Source: Gemmatimonadales bacterium (GTDB lineage Bacteria; Gemmatimonadota; Gemmatimonadetes; Gemmatimonadales; GWC2-71-9). From it: a stretch of DNA of 52,960 nucleotides. Positions 33,818-41,540 of the stretch are shown here, one piece after another. The notes beneath the pieces were generated by a model, which saw only the letters and a list, made by a program, of their open reading frames with translations, had not been told where the DNA came from and did no database searches. A program made the translations under genes and the position numbers. Every line of letters begins with the position of its first letter. The first letter of the stretch is position 1. The stretch spans positions 1 through 52,960 of the forward strand of contig JAUVTI010000001.1 of NCBI GenBank assembly GCA_030601605.1. The letters run 5' to 3'.

Positions 33818-34755
33818 GCGCTCTGCACGTCTCTCAAACGCTGATCGAATGCCGTGCACTCCAGGGCGTTGGCGCGGAGGGCCTGCGCGATTCCCAGTTC
33901 GGCGACGGCGGCCTCCACCATGCGGTCACCCAGGTAATACCCCGACCGCTCGGGGATCACCTTCCCTCCCACCAACCGCTGGGCGGCGGACATGCCGCCG
34001 GAGAGGGAGCGCAGCCGGTATCCCAGCCCGCGCACGTCCAGCTCCTTCTCGACCGAGGGCAACAGGAACGCGTCCAGGGGGCGCAGGCGGCGGTATTGCC
34101 GCCGGGCGTAACCCATGTAGTCCCACGGTTCGAATCCGGGAGCGACGGTCCGCGACGCTGCCACGGCGAGACCTTCGTTCACCATCAGCTCGCGCAGCGT
34201 GGCCCTAGAGCCCGTTTCCCAGTAGTCGTATCCGCCCAGGTCGTGGACGATGTCCGCCAGCTCGCTGCGGCTGTGAGGCGACGTGTAGCGCGCGAGATGC
34301 GCCACCTCGTGCGCGATCCAGAGCGGGATATGCTCGGGTGGCAGGCCCAGGCCCAGCGACTCGTGATTGGGGCGTCCCGTGAAGTGCTCGAGACAGATGA
34401 ACGCCACGCCGCGGCCTTCGACCACCAGCTCGCCCGCGTTCGCGCCGCCCACGCCGACCATGAGATAGACGTCGAACTGCCGCTCCATCTCGAACGTTTC
34501 CTCGCAGCGCTTCATCGTCTCTTCCGCCACTGACGCGACATCGTAGCTACTCAGCAACGCGTGCAGATCGCGCCGATCGGCGACGAGGGCTCGCTGGATC
34601 ACTTCCTCTGCGTGAGGGCTGTCGAGATCCAGGATGTAGTTGTGCCAGTATCCGGACAGGACGCCGCGGTGATCGTCGATATGGCGGCGATACGCCTCCA
34701 ATGAATCCGGTGCGTCGAGCGCAGCGAGGAATTCGGGAACGAGGTTGATCAGCAT
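33814..34755 (-). CDS. DUF2268-like putative zinc protease
   Basis: A 313-residue protein without a signal peptide. HEVAHLARY near the middle is an HExxH zinc-binding motif, followed about 45 residues later by ELMVNEGLAVAAS, which provides a candidate third-ligand Glu. The ending SGYYLGDRMVEA is the pattern seen in DUF2268 predicted Zn-dependent proteases. ATG 34755 was chosen over a TTG at 34797. It lies between two exported TPR/GWxTD proteins upstream and a small basic protein that it overlaps by 4 nt. The substrate is unknown; a peptidase acting on a product of this operon is an inference. Confidence 0.75.
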   Translation of the reverse strand: MLINLVPEFLAALDAPDSLEAYRRHIDDHRGVLSGYWHNYILDLDSPHAEEVIQRALVADRRDLHALLSSYDVASVAEETMKRCEETFEMERQFDVYLMVGVGGANAGELVVEGRGVAFICLEHFTGRPNHESLGLGLPPEHIPLWIAHEVAHLARYTSPHSRSELADIVHDLGGYDYWETGSRATLRELMVNEGLAVAASRTVAPGFEPWDYMGYARRQYRRLRPLDAFLLPSVEKELDVRGLGYRLRSLSGGMSAAQRLVGGKVIPERSGYYLGDRMVEAAVAELGIAQALRANALECTAFDQRLRDVQSA

Positions 34756-34806
34756 TGGAGGCGCCCACAATTTGTGATGCGCGACCGATACTGACAAGGC
34801 CTCGGC

Positions 34807-36771
34807 TCAGCGAAGTTCTATGTCGATGTGCGTCGAGCGGGCCTCGCGCGGTCTGACGAGGTCGCGCACGCGCATTCTGATTCGGTAGTCGCCGTGTGGA
34901 ATGCGCCCCGGAGCGAGCACGACACGCTCGATGACGATGGACGCAGCAGGCGCCTGTCGCTGGTAGCGGATGGCCAGTACCTGCTCGTCGTTCTGCTCGA
35001 ACGCGTACTCGATCTCATATCTGGCGAGGCCGCTCGAGTCCGGCGTGAGCTCGTAGATCTCCGAGTAGAATGCCAGGGGTCCTCCGACCGATAGGCGGCG
35101 CGTCCCCGGCATCGCGCGTGCTATTTCCTCGCGGGAGTACGCGGTGTCCGAAAGTGATGCTACCAGAAGGCTCGAGACGGTGAGCCGGTCGAACCAGAGG
35201 TTGGGGACGTCCGCCTGGGCCCTGAGCCGGCCGAGCTGATCGCCTTCCTTGACGTCCACTCCGATGTTGTAGCGCTGCGCCCCTACGTGGAACACGAACG
35301 GAGCGGATCCGGTCACGCGTGCGAGCTCCGTCCACTGCGAGTCCCACAGGGCGGCTGCGCCGGAATCGGGCGTCGCTCCTACGTACACCAGGTGGTATCC
35401 GTCGATCGCGCCCCTGAAGGCTGCTACCCATGCGTACACGTCCAGGGGCGCCGGGATGGACGTATCGTCGGTCTCCAGCACGATGGCGGAGTTGTGCAGC
35501 TCGGTCCTGCTGGTGGGATAGAGGAGCATGTCGCCCACGACGGACGCAAACGTGATGGCCGCAATCCCGCCCGGCGTCTCGTAATACCACTGCTCCGCGT
35601 CCACCGGGACCGGTCCCACGGTGCGGAGGCGCCGGTCGGGTTCCCCGTAGCGGAGGTACACCAGGCCCCTGCCGTCGAACCCGTGGTTGCGATAGCGAGT
35701 CACCGAGTCGGGCTCGGGGAGATCGCGGATGTCCACGCCGAGCCCGGTCCGGGCGAGGTCATCCTCGAGTCGTGAGCGGCCCGGCATCGGGAATACCGTG
35801 ATGCCGAACGCGTAGCCCAGGGACCGGATGATGCTGCCGGACATGTCGCTGTACAGCGCCCGGTTCAGCTCCGAGCGGTGGAAGGTCGCCTGCGGGTGCA
35901 GCAGGGGATAGTAGTCACGCACGTGTGCCAGCCGGGTGAAGTGCTCGACGATCCGCTCGTTCCCCACGGTGTTGAGGTCGGGTTCCCGCCGTGACCAGAA
36001 GGAGCGCAGGAACGCCGCGCGCTCCCCGGGTGGGAGCGTTGCGTAAACGCTGTCCTCCTCGGGCGAGGCAATCCCTCTTGCCTGTCTCCACAACAGGTTC
36101 AGGGTGTCGGACTCCGCACGGTCGAGCGCACGCTCGTAGTCGGCCAGGCCGCCGGTCGTGTCGCCCCGCTCGAGGGCGCACTGTGCTCTCAGTGCCCAAA
36201 CGGCGGCGTCGTCGCGCCCCGCCGCGATCAGGGAGTCCAGGATCGCTGCCGCTGCCGGATACTCGTTGGCCTGGACGAGGAACGAGGCCCTGCGCAGATC
36301 GGAGTGGGGGTTGCCCGCGTAGTGCGCGAGGACTTGCGCAGCGCTGCGCCGGTGGTCGTCGTTCCAGTAGATCTGCTCGGCGATCTCCCACGTGTCCCTG
36401 TACTCGGCGTCGGTGCGCCATACGTCGAGCAGCGCGCGGCGGATCATCCATTGCCCGTCCTCCATCGCGAGGCGCAGGCCCACCTGGGCTTGCCAGTAGC
36501 GGGCCTCCGGGTCGGTTGTGTCCGCCTTGGCTGCGCGCTCGAGGTAATCCCACGCCTTCCAGCGGCCGATCACCGGCCACTCGAGGTGCACGCGGCCCAG
36601 CAGCGTCAGCGCGCGCGCGTCGTCGCGCTTCCTCCTCACCGCGCGCTCGAGCTGGCGCCGGGCCTCGCCCAGCTCCCCCTCGACGAGCAGTGACTCCGCC
36701 CGGGCATAGAGAGACGTGTCCTGAACCGGAGCCGCCGCAGCGAGAGCGAGCAGGAGAGCGCCGCCGATCAT
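34807..36771 (-). CDS. Exported TPR / GWxTD-like protein, tandem copy A
   Basis: A 654-residue protein with a short signal (ALLLALAAAAPVQ). Residues about 20-225 are TPR-like repeats (ARAESLLVEGELGEARRQL, LERGDTTGGLADYERAL). Next comes FWSRREPDLNTVGNERIVEH, equivalent to the FW-R-P-NE-EH region of GWxTD proteins, then roughly 80 inserted residues, then HGFDGRGLVYLRYGEPD, aligned with the GWxTDRG signature but lacking its W and TD. The C-terminal third is beta-rich. It is a clear paralogue of the next upstream gene, sharing DVYAWVAAFRG, YVGATPDSGAAALW and AMPGTRR. Function unknown, probably periplasmic or outer-membrane. Confidence 0.82.
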   Translation of the reverse strand: MIGGALLLALAAAAPVQDTSLYARAESLLVEGELGEARRQLERAVRRKRDDARALTLLGRVHLEWPVIGRWKAWDYLERAAKADTTDPEARYWQAQVGLRLAMEDGQWMIRRALLDVWRTDAEYRDTWEIAEQIYWNDDHRRSAAQVLAHYAGNPHSDLRRASFLVQANEYPAAAAILDSLIAAGRDDAAVWALRAQCALERGDTTGGLADYERALDRAESDTLNLLWRQARGIASPEEDSVYATLPPGERAAFLRSFWSRREPDLNTVGNERIVEHFTRLAHVRDYYPLLHPQATFHRSELNRALYSDMSGSIIRSLGYAFGITVFPMPGRSRLEDDLARTGLGVDIRDLPEPDSVTRYRNHGFDGRGLVYLRYGEPDRRLRTVGPVPVDAEQWYYETPGGIAAITFASVVGDMLLYPTSRTELHNSAIVLETDDTSIPAPLDVYAWVAAFRGAIDGYHLVYVGATPDSGAAALWDSQWTELARVTGSAPFVFHVGAQRYNIGVDVKEGDQLGRLRAQADVPNLWFDRLTVSSLLVASLSDTAYSREEIARAMPGTRRLSVGGPLAFYSEIYELTPDSSGLARYEIEYAFEQNDEQVLAIRYQRQAPAASIVIERVVLAPGRIPHGDYRIRMRVRDLVRPREARSTHIDIELR

Positions 36772-36779
36772 GCCCGCTG

Positions 36780-38777
36780 CTAACGCAGCTCCACGTCCGC
36801 GAGGGTGGAGTGCTCCTCGCGACCCGCGACTCGATCCCGGATGGTCATCGTGATTTGATAGCTGCCCCGCGGCACGTCGCCGGGCGCGAGCACGATGCGC
36901 TCGGGAATGGTCGGGTTGGAGAGCGCCTGGCGGTCGAACGCGATGCGGACCGTCTCGCCGCCGCCCTCCGGGACGAAAGCGTACTCGACCTCGTATTGGG
37001 CGAGTCCCGCTGCGTCGGCCGGGAGGTCGTAGATCTCCGAGTAGAGCGCGAGCGGCGCGCCTGCCGGGAAGCGACGTGTGCCGGGCATCGCGGCCGCCAC
37101 TTCGTCGCGTCCGAAGCCGGTGTCGGTCACGGCGCCGATGAGAATGCTCGACACCGTGAGCCGGTCACGCCACAGGTTTGTTATCCGGACTTCTGCGCGC
37201 AGCCGGCCGAGCTGCTCCCCCGCCTGGACGTCCACGCCCAGGCGAAGCGCACCCGGGCCGGTGCGGAACACGAACGGGCTGGCGCCGGCAACGCGGTCCA
37301 GCTCGACCCAGTCGAGGTTCCACAGGGCTGCCGCGCCCGAGTCAGGCGTGGCTCCCACGTACACGATGTGGTCGCCGGTCGCCGGGCCGCGGAATGTCGC
37401 CACCCAGGCGTACACGTCGAGCGACGCCTCGATCGACGTGGTGTCGCGCTCGAGTAGCTCGACACTGTGGCGCACCTGGGGGCGAGTGGTGGGAAACACG
37501 ACCATGTCACCGCCGAGCGATGTTCCTGCGCCGCTCGCTGTAGCCGCGGTTGCGCGCGCGAACACCGCGACCATCGGATCGCCGGCCACCTCGTAGTACC
37601 ACGCCTCGACCTGCCCGCCGTCCATGACGTAGCGGCGCAATGGCTCGCCGAAGCGCAGGTAGATGAGGCCGCGCCCGTCGAACCCGTAGCGCCTGTAGCG
37701 TGATATCGAATCCGGTTCCGGCAACGCGCGCACATCGGTGCCCACGCCGGTGGCCTGGAGGTCGGCCTCCAGCCGGGCGCTCATCTGCGGCAGGATTCCG
37801 GGAACGCCCAGCGACTGCACCATTGCGAACACGGTCGGGGAGATGTTGGCAACCATGTTGCGTCGCCCCGGTGAGCGATGGAACGCGGCCTGTGGATGGA
37901 GTAGCCGGTAGTTGCGCCGCGCTCGCTTGAGCCGGGCGAAATGCTCGGCGACGCGATCGTTGCCCTTGGTGATCAGGTGCGGCTCGCGCTGCGCCCAGAA
38001 CTTGCTGTAGAAAGCCTCCCACTCGTCCGGTGACGCCGCCGCCCAGGCGCTGTCCTCCTCGGGCGACGCTATCGTCTCGACCTGGCGCCACATGATGCCG
38101 AGCGAGTCCGTCGCTGCGGCGCCCACTGCCGCTGCGTAGTGCGCCAGCCCGGTTGCGGTGTCACCGGCCTCCAATGCGCTCTGCGCCATGAGCGCCCAGA
38201 CGGCGGCGCTGAGGTCACCCGCTTCCACTCGCGCTGCCAGGAGGCGATCCGCCTCCACGTACTTGCCCAGTTCGATCAGGAGTTGTGCGCGGCGCAGATC
38301 TGCAGTCGGGTTTCCCGGGTGACGCGCCAGGATCGTTACGGCTTGCTCGAGCTCGTCCTTTCCGTGATACGTGTAGCGCCAGAGCTGCCAGGTGTCGCGG
38401 TACGACGGATCGAGATTCCAGATGCGGTACAGCCCGTCACGGATCGCCCACTCGCCGTCCTTCCCGCCGGCCGCGAGTCCCGCCTGCGCCTGCAGGTAGG
38501 CGATCTCCGGGTCGTCCGGGCTGAGCTCCCATGCCTCCTCGAACAAGTCCCACGCTGCCCAGGTCCAGTCGCTCTGCCCCGCCTCTGCGAGTTGCACCCG
38601 GCCGAGAAGCACCAGCGCCCGAACGTCCCCGCGGTCTCGCTCCAACGCGGGCTGCAGCAGGGCGCGCGCCTCGGTGAGATCGCCGGCCACCAACAGCGAC
38701 TCCGCCCGGGCGTACAAGGTGGTGTCCTGCCCGGGCAGTGCTGCGGCAAGCGTGAGCGTGAGGAGCGCTCCAGCTAT
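36780..38777 (-). CDS. Exported TPR / GWxTD-like protein, tandem copy B; probable ATA start
   Basis: About 665 residues with the architecture of its neighbour: signal-like ALLTLTLAAALPGQ, TPR repeats, FWAQREPHLITKGNDRVAEH, an insertion, YGFDGRGLIYLRFGEP and a long beta-rich C-terminus. The start is unusual. Aligning it with copy A puts copy A's ATG opposite an ATA codon at 38777-38775, which overlaps the TAG of the macro-domain gene as ATAG. No ATG, GTG or TTG lies nearby in frame. The longer frame running into the macro gene is not protein-like. ATA initiation, helped by termination of the upstream gene, is an inference. Confidence 0.8.
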   Translation of the reverse strand: MAGALLTLTLAAALPGQDTTLYARAESLLVAGDLTEARALLQPALERDRGDVRALVLLGRVQLAEAGQSDWTWAAWDLFEEAWELSPDDPEIAYLQAQAGLAAGGKDGEWAIRDGLYRIWNLDPSYRDTWQLWRYTYHGKDELEQAVTILARHPGNPTADLRRAQLLIELGKYVEADRLLAARVEAGDLSAAVWALMAQSALEAGDTATGLAHYAAAVGAAATDSLGIMWRQVETIASPEEDSAWAAASPDEWEAFYSKFWAQREPHLITKGNDRVAEHFARLKRARRNYRLLHPQAAFHRSPGRRNMVANISPTVFAMVQSLGVPGILPQMSARLEADLQATGVGTDVRALPEPDSISRYRRYGFDGRGLIYLRFGEPLRRYVMDGGQVEAWYYEVAGDPMVAVFARATAATASGAGTSLGGDMVVFPTTRPQVRHSVELLERDTTSIEASLDVYAWVATFRGPATGDHIVYVGATPDSGAAALWNLDWVELDRVAGASPFVFRTGPGALRLGVDVQAGEQLGRLRAEVRITNLWRDRLTVSSILIGAVTDTGFGRDEVAAAMPGTRRFPAGAPLALYSEIYDLPADAAGLAQYEVEYAFVPEGGGETVRIAFDRQALSNPTIPERIVLAPGDVPRGSYQITMTIRDRVAGREEHSTLADVELR

Positions 38778-39268
38778 CCCATGACGCGTTCCAGGGCGGC
38801 AGCCTGCTCCGGCAGGAAACCGTAGAAGATGATCTCTTCGAGACCGGCCGCATCTGCGCAGCCCCCGATGGCGTCCAGCATGATCGCCGCGGCGCGGTCG
38901 AAGTCGAACCCGGCGATTCCGCTCCCCAGGATTGGGAAGGCGATGCTCTTCGCGCCCTGGGCGGCGGCGAGCTCGAGGCTCGCGATCGTGCTGTCGCGAA
39001 TGGAGCGCTCGGACACGGGCTCGTCGCCCATGGCGGCCGCATGGATCACCCAGCGCGCCCTCATGTTGCCCGCCCCGGTGACGGCGGCCTCTCCCACGGC
39101 GATGGAACCGTGCCGGTCGCACTCCTCCTGAATGGAAGGTCCGCCGGCGCGCCGGATCGCTCCGGCGACGCCCGAGCCCAACTTGAGGTGGTTGTTGGCT
39201 GCGTTGACGACCGCGTCGCCCTCGAACGTCGTGATGTCGCCCTGGCGAACCGAGATGGACGGCATCAT
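38774..39268 (-). CDS. Macro-domain protein (ADP-ribose binding/hydrolase type)
   Basis: A 164-residue protein that is one macro domain. The binding-loop residues are visible: QGDITTFEGDAVVNAANNHL, then GSGVAGAIRRAGG, and AFPILGSGIAGFDFDRAA for the phosphate loop. Stand-alone members remove ADP-ribose from proteins or nucleic acids or hydrolyse O-acetyl-ADP-ribose. No ADP-ribosyltransferase is visible in the window. ATG 39268 overlaps the rhomboid stop by 4 nt (ATGA), and its own TAG overlaps the proposed ATA start of the TPR/GWxTD gene. Confidence 0.9.
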   Translation of the reverse strand: MMPSISVRQGDITTFEGDAVVNAANNHLKLGSGVAGAIRRAGGPSIQEECDRHGSIAVGEAAVTGAGNMRARWVIHAAAMGDEPVSERSIRDSTIASLELAAAQGAKSIAFPILGSGIAGFDFDRAAAIMLDAIGGCADAAGLEEIIFYGFLPEQAAALERVMG

Positions 39269-40116
39269 TCCTCGTCGTCGCGGAGCTCTCGGCTCACCTC
39301 GTCGAGGAGCTTGCGCTCCTCGTGCGTGAGGGACTCGAGTCCGCTCCGGGAGATCTTGTCGAGCACGCGGTCGAGATCATCCTGCTTGGATTGCTCCTCG
39401 TCCTCCGGCGGCGGACCTGCGGCGGCCGCGGCGGCCGCAGACGCCGCCGCGCGCGGCTCGCGCACGCGGCGCTGTGGCACGACATGGGCTATCTGGTGGG
39501 TCGTGAGCGCAGCGCGCGCGCGGCGCATGACGGCCTCTTCGCTCTTCAGGTAGATGAAACCGAAGAGGAACCCGCCCAGGTGCGCGAGATGCGCCACCCC
39601 ATCCTGCGCGTCGGCGATCGCGAGCACCAGGTTGATCGTGGCGAGGAACACCACCAGCCACTTCGCCTTGATGGGAAGCGGCAGCGGAAAGACGTAGATC
39701 GGTGCATCGGGCCAGGTCATGGCGTACGCGAGCGAGACGCCGAAGACCGCCGCAGAGGCGCCCACGAACGGTGCAACCGGGGTGAAGAGCGAAAGCGCAA
39801 ACGAGAACGCCGCGCCGCCCAGCCCGCAGATCAGGTAGTACAGCGCGAAGGCGGCGCCGCCCATACGCTCCTCGACCGGCGGCCCGAATATGAACAGCAT
39901 CAGCATGTTGAACGCGAGGTGCAGGAACCCCACGTGCACGAACATGTAACTGACGAACCCCCACCAGTGGCGGCCGGCGTCGGCCGGACTGAAGGAGAAG
40001 AACTCGTTGAACCACGGTCCCGTGAACACGGTGATGGTCAGGATCCAGACCACCGTGTTCGCGATGATCAGCCCCCGTACCCACGGGGTGAGCGAGAACG
40101 ACGCTTGGGACCGCAT
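39265..40116 (-). CDS. Rhomboid-family intramembrane serine protease
   Basis: A 283-residue polytopic protease with six or so helices. The catalytic pair is Ser 121 in GASAAVFG and His 179 in HLAHLGG. The oxyanion-stabilising HxxxN is HLAFN (66-70), followed by ERMG in place of the usual ER-G. After residue 215 there is a soluble C-terminal tail with an Ala-rich stretch and a very acidic end. Rhomboids cut single-pass or signal-anchored proteins in the membrane; candidate clients might be encoded in the same operon, but this is speculation. It overlaps the macro gene by 4 nt. Confidence 0.92.
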   Translation of the reverse strand: MRSQASFSLTPWVRGLIIANTVVWILTITVFTGPWFNEFFSFSPADAGRHWWGFVSYMFVHVGFLHLAFNMLMLFIFGPPVEERMGGAAFALYYLICGLGGAAFSFALSLFTPVAPFVGASAAVFGVSLAYAMTWPDAPIYVFPLPLPIKAKWLVVFLATINLVLAIADAQDGVAHLAHLGGFLFGFIYLKSEEAVMRRARAALTTHQIAHVVPQRRVREPRAAASAAAAAAAGPPPEDEEQSKQDDLDRVLDKISRSGLESLTHEERKLLDEVSRELRDDEE

Positions 40117-40127
40117 ATCTACCTAAT

Positions 40128-41159
40128 CTAGGCTTCGGGCGCGGGCTTTGTTCCGGCCTCCCGCCGGGACAGCGCCAGGCGGCAGATCCGGTCGCACAAT
40201 TCCTCGAAGGGGATGCCCACTGCGGCTGCCGACTGGGGCAGGAGACTGGTCGCCGTGAGGCCGGGCAGCGTGTTGGCCTCCAGCACGTAGGGACTGCCGT
40301 CGGCGCCGATCCGGAAGTCGACACGGGAGAAGTCGCGCAGCCTCAGCGCGCGGTGGCTCTCCAATCCGATGCGGCGCAGCTCGTCCGCGAGCGCATCCGG
40401 GATGTCCGCCGGGAAGATTTCCTGCGTCATTCCCGGCGTGTACTTGCACTCGTAGTCGAATATCTCGTGACTGGGAATGATCTCTCCCACCGCGAGCGCC
40501 TCGTCACCCAGGATCCCGACCGTGTACTCCGAACCGGTTGCGTAGGCCTCGAGCATGATGTCGTCATCGTAGACGCGAGCCTCCCGGACGGCGGCGTCGA
40601 GCTCGGCGATGTCCCGCACCACGGTGAGCCCTACGCTGGATCCCACCCTGGACGGCTTGACGATGAGCGGTAGTCCCAGCGCTGCGACTGCGTCGTCCGA
40701 CGCGGGCCACATCTCCCACGGTGCGGTCGGGATGCCGGCGTCGCGGAACAGTCGCTTGGCCTCGTTCTTGTCCATCGCGAGTGAGCTGCCTACCGGGTCG
40801 CTGCCCGCGTACGTCAGCCCCGCGGTCTCGAGCAGGCCCTGCATCTCACCGCCCTCTCCCTGGCGGCCGTGCAGCACTACGAAAACGACGTCGGCCTCTG
40901 CGATGGGCTCGAGCTCGGTGAGCTCCGCACCGAGCTCGCGTGCGGCCAGAGCGGCAAGATCATCCAGCGTCGGCGGCGTCTTGCCGACCGGCACGAGGCG
41001 GCGCTTCTCCTCTGACAGCGACAGCACACCGTCCACTGTGTCCACCACCGTCACGTCGTAGTCACGGGTACGCAGCGCCGCGACCACCTGCCCGGCGCCC
41101 GCCAGGGCGACGTCGCGCTCCGGCGTGGAACCGCCGGTCAGCACGGCGACGCGGGTCAC
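40128..41159 (-). CDS. ddl: D-alanine--D-alanine ligase
   Basis: A 343-residue ATP-grasp ligase making the D-Ala-D-Ala dipeptide for peptidoglycan. Visible blocks are LTGGSTPERDVALAGAG at the N-terminus (GGxSxEh-type loop), HGRQGEGGEMQGLLE, YAGSDPVGSSLAMDK and, near the end, VDFRIGADGSPYVLEANTLP. The GTG start overlaps the queD stop by 4 nt. Eleven bases separate it from the rhomboid gene. The DPVGSSLAMDK block departs from the commonest Ddl sequence (GVLASALAMDK), which may reflect lineage divergence. Confidence 0.93.
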   Translation of the reverse strand: MTRVAVLTGGSTPERDVALAGAGQVVAALRTRDYDVTVVDTVDGVLSLSEEKRRLVPVGKTPPTLDDLAALAARELGAELTELEPIAEADVVFVVLHGRQGEGGEMQGLLETAGLTYAGSDPVGSSLAMDKNEAKRLFRDAGIPTAPWEMWPASDDAVAALGLPLIVKPSRVGSSVGLTVVRDIAELDAAVREARVYDDDIMLEAYATGSEYTVGILGDEALAVGEIIPSHEIFDYECKYTPGMTQEIFPADIPDALADELRRIGLESHRALRLRDFSRVDFRIGADGSPYVLEANTLPGLTATSLLPQSAAAVGIPFEELCDRICRLALSRREAGTKPAPEA

Positions 41160-41539
41160 GGCCGGTATTCCACGCGGTACTGTGGGGTCTCCCAGATCTC
41201 CACGGCGTCGATGCGTGCCGCAGGCGCCGCGCTCGCGAGACGGTGGCTCGTGCGCTCGCAGACTACCACGGCCAGGCGTTCGGCCGTAGGCGGGCAGTCG
41301 CCGAACGGCTCGAGGTCGTTGAGGTATGCGTGATCGAACTCGCTCACCGCATCACGCACGGCCTCTTCCACCACCCGGAAGTCCACGGCCATCCCGCCCT
41401 CGTCCAGCACGTCGGCTTCGACGCGCACGGTGAGGCGCACGCGCCAGTTGTGGCCGTGCATGCGCTCACACTTCTCGACTCCGGGGAGCGTGTGCGCCGC
41501 GGCAAAGGCGGCCTCGGCGGAAAGTAGATAGTGTGCCAA
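41156..41539 (-). CDS. queD: 6-carboxytetrahydropterin synthase QueD / PTPS family
   Basis: A 127-residue enzyme of queuosine precursor synthesis, converting dihydroneopterin triphosphate to 6-carboxytetrahydropterin. Cys in EKCERMHGHNWRV and the zinc His residues (AAAHTLP, HGHN) are present, and the C-terminal VEIWETPQY supplies the conserved Glu. The length is typical. queC and queE are not in the window; a role in another pterin pathway is possible. It begins one base after cystathionine beta-synthase and overlaps ddl. Confidence 0.9.
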   Translation of the reverse strand: MAHYLLSAEAAFAAAHTLPGVEKCERMHGHNWRVRLTVRVEADVLDEGGMAVDFRVVEEAVRDAVSEFDHAYLNDLEPFGDCPPTAERLAVVVCERTSHRLASAAPAARIDAVEIWETPQYRVEYRP

Positions 41540-41540
41540 G

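Noticed and set aside
35991..37457. 488-codon plus-strand frame opposite the GWxTD-like paralogues
   Set aside because: It spans two opposing genes and has no family features.
36780..39122. Macro domain and GWxTD copy B as one long protein
   Set aside because: The extended frame into the macro gene is in a different frame from the macro domain and has no protein-like content; ATAG overlap explains the junction better.
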